NCBI RefSeq assembly: GCF_005250615.1
Contig: NZ_SULM01000011.1
Location: 162,953-226,952, forward strand
Source: Pseudomonas rhizoryzae
GTDB lineage: Bacteria; Pseudomonadota; Gammaproteobacteria; Pseudomonadales; Pseudomonadaceae
Direction: 5' to 3'
DNA: 64,000 nucleotides
Part shown: piece after piece, positions 63,999 to 64,000 of the stretch
How positions within the stretch are numbered: position 1 is the first letter of the stretch
How the letters are laid out: each line of letters begins with the position of its first letter
Program-made: the position numbers and the translations under genes
The notes under the pieces: generated by a model
What the model saw: only the letters and a program-made list of their open reading frames with translations
Database searches by the model: none
Told to the model about the DNA's origin: nothing

Positions 63999-64000
63999 GC

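Larger units (their letters stand above)
22674..64000. mobile_element. Mosaic genomic island (left end marked by integrase, right end not in view)
   Basis: Everything right of the integrase is accessory: phage/ICE-type genes at both ends (integrase, helicase remnant, DUF932, YqaJ, RadC), frameshifted fragments, an ISNCY-type element, a serine recombinase, and two metabolic clusters. Base composition shifts several times. No second attachment site is visible, so this may be several nested insertions rather than one unit. Confidence 0.6.

Noticed and set aside
22674..64000. CRISPR array anywhere in the accessory region
   Set aside because: No regularly spaced direct repeats of about 28-37 bp were seen; the repeats found are pairs or palindromes.

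Overview
The window reads as a chromosome segment of a high-GC Pseudomonas, plausibly of the P. oryzihabitans/psychrotolerans type. The species guess is an inference from gene content and order (serB/ytjB, sdaA, mpl-ubiX, an acoR-type regulator with aldehyde and alcohol dehydrogenases, dedA-mtfA-ppa). The first 22.3 kb is ordinary core genome: serine metabolism, a VapBC toxin-antitoxin pair, a MocR regulator, peptidoglycan recycling (mpl), flavin prenylation (ubiX), a TDT-family exporter, and a sigma-54-controlled alcohol/aldehyde oxidation unit with a clear -24/-12 promoter and palindromic activator sites. Three copies of one structured intergenic repeat lie here. One overlaps the stop codon of ubiX and contains the only sensible start codon of a lipoprotein gene.

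From a P4-type integrase at 22.67 kb to the right edge the DNA is accessory and mosaic. It has lower or variable GC, frameshifted gene remnants and mobile-element genes, and the far end of the island is not in view. At 22.7-31 kb are the integrase, an ICE-type helicase remnant, a Phd/RelE pair, and four poorly known genes (a conserved unknown, a peptide-arginase-like protein, a PIN-like protein, and a nuclease-like protein with a SEC-C tail) that could be a defence or regulatory cassette.

At 31.4-44 kb is a catabolic cluster: an outer-membrane channel, a CocE/NonD hydrolase, an aconitase-type LeuC/LeuD pair, a hydroxypyruvate-isomerase-like enzyme, a class III CoA-transferase, an MhpA-like flavin hydroxylase, a citryl-CoA-lyase-like protein, an intradiol ring-cleavage dioxygenase, a divergent LysR regulator and an MFS importer. 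It looks like an aromatic pathway that avoids the usual muconolactone steps.

At 44.5-50.1 kb is a debris zone (phosphatase and NUDIX fragments), a serine recombinase with repeats upstream, and a 2.9-kb ISNCY-type element whose ends each carry two copies of a 17-bp repeat and which carries a 2-hydroxyacid dehydrogenase as passenger.

At 50.2-59.1 kb is the most interesting part: a LysR-controlled seven-gene operon. It encodes a bona fide phosphoenolpyruvate mutase (complete EDK-X5-NS motif), a class I/II aminotransferase, two paralogous haem-oxygenase-like di-metal oxidases (276 aa each), a canonical class II fumarase and two MFS exporters, one resembling the fosmidomycin exporter Fsr. It lacks phosphonopyruvate decarboxylase. 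I read it as a compact phosphonate natural-product pathway, probably via phosphonoalanine, with the extra fumarase as a candidate self-resistance copy.

The last 4.5 kb (59.6-64 kb) carries plasmid/ICE housekeeping genes: DUF932, a YqaJ-like protein with apparently altered catalytic residues, RadC, small zinc-ribbon and membrane proteins, and an XRE regulator.
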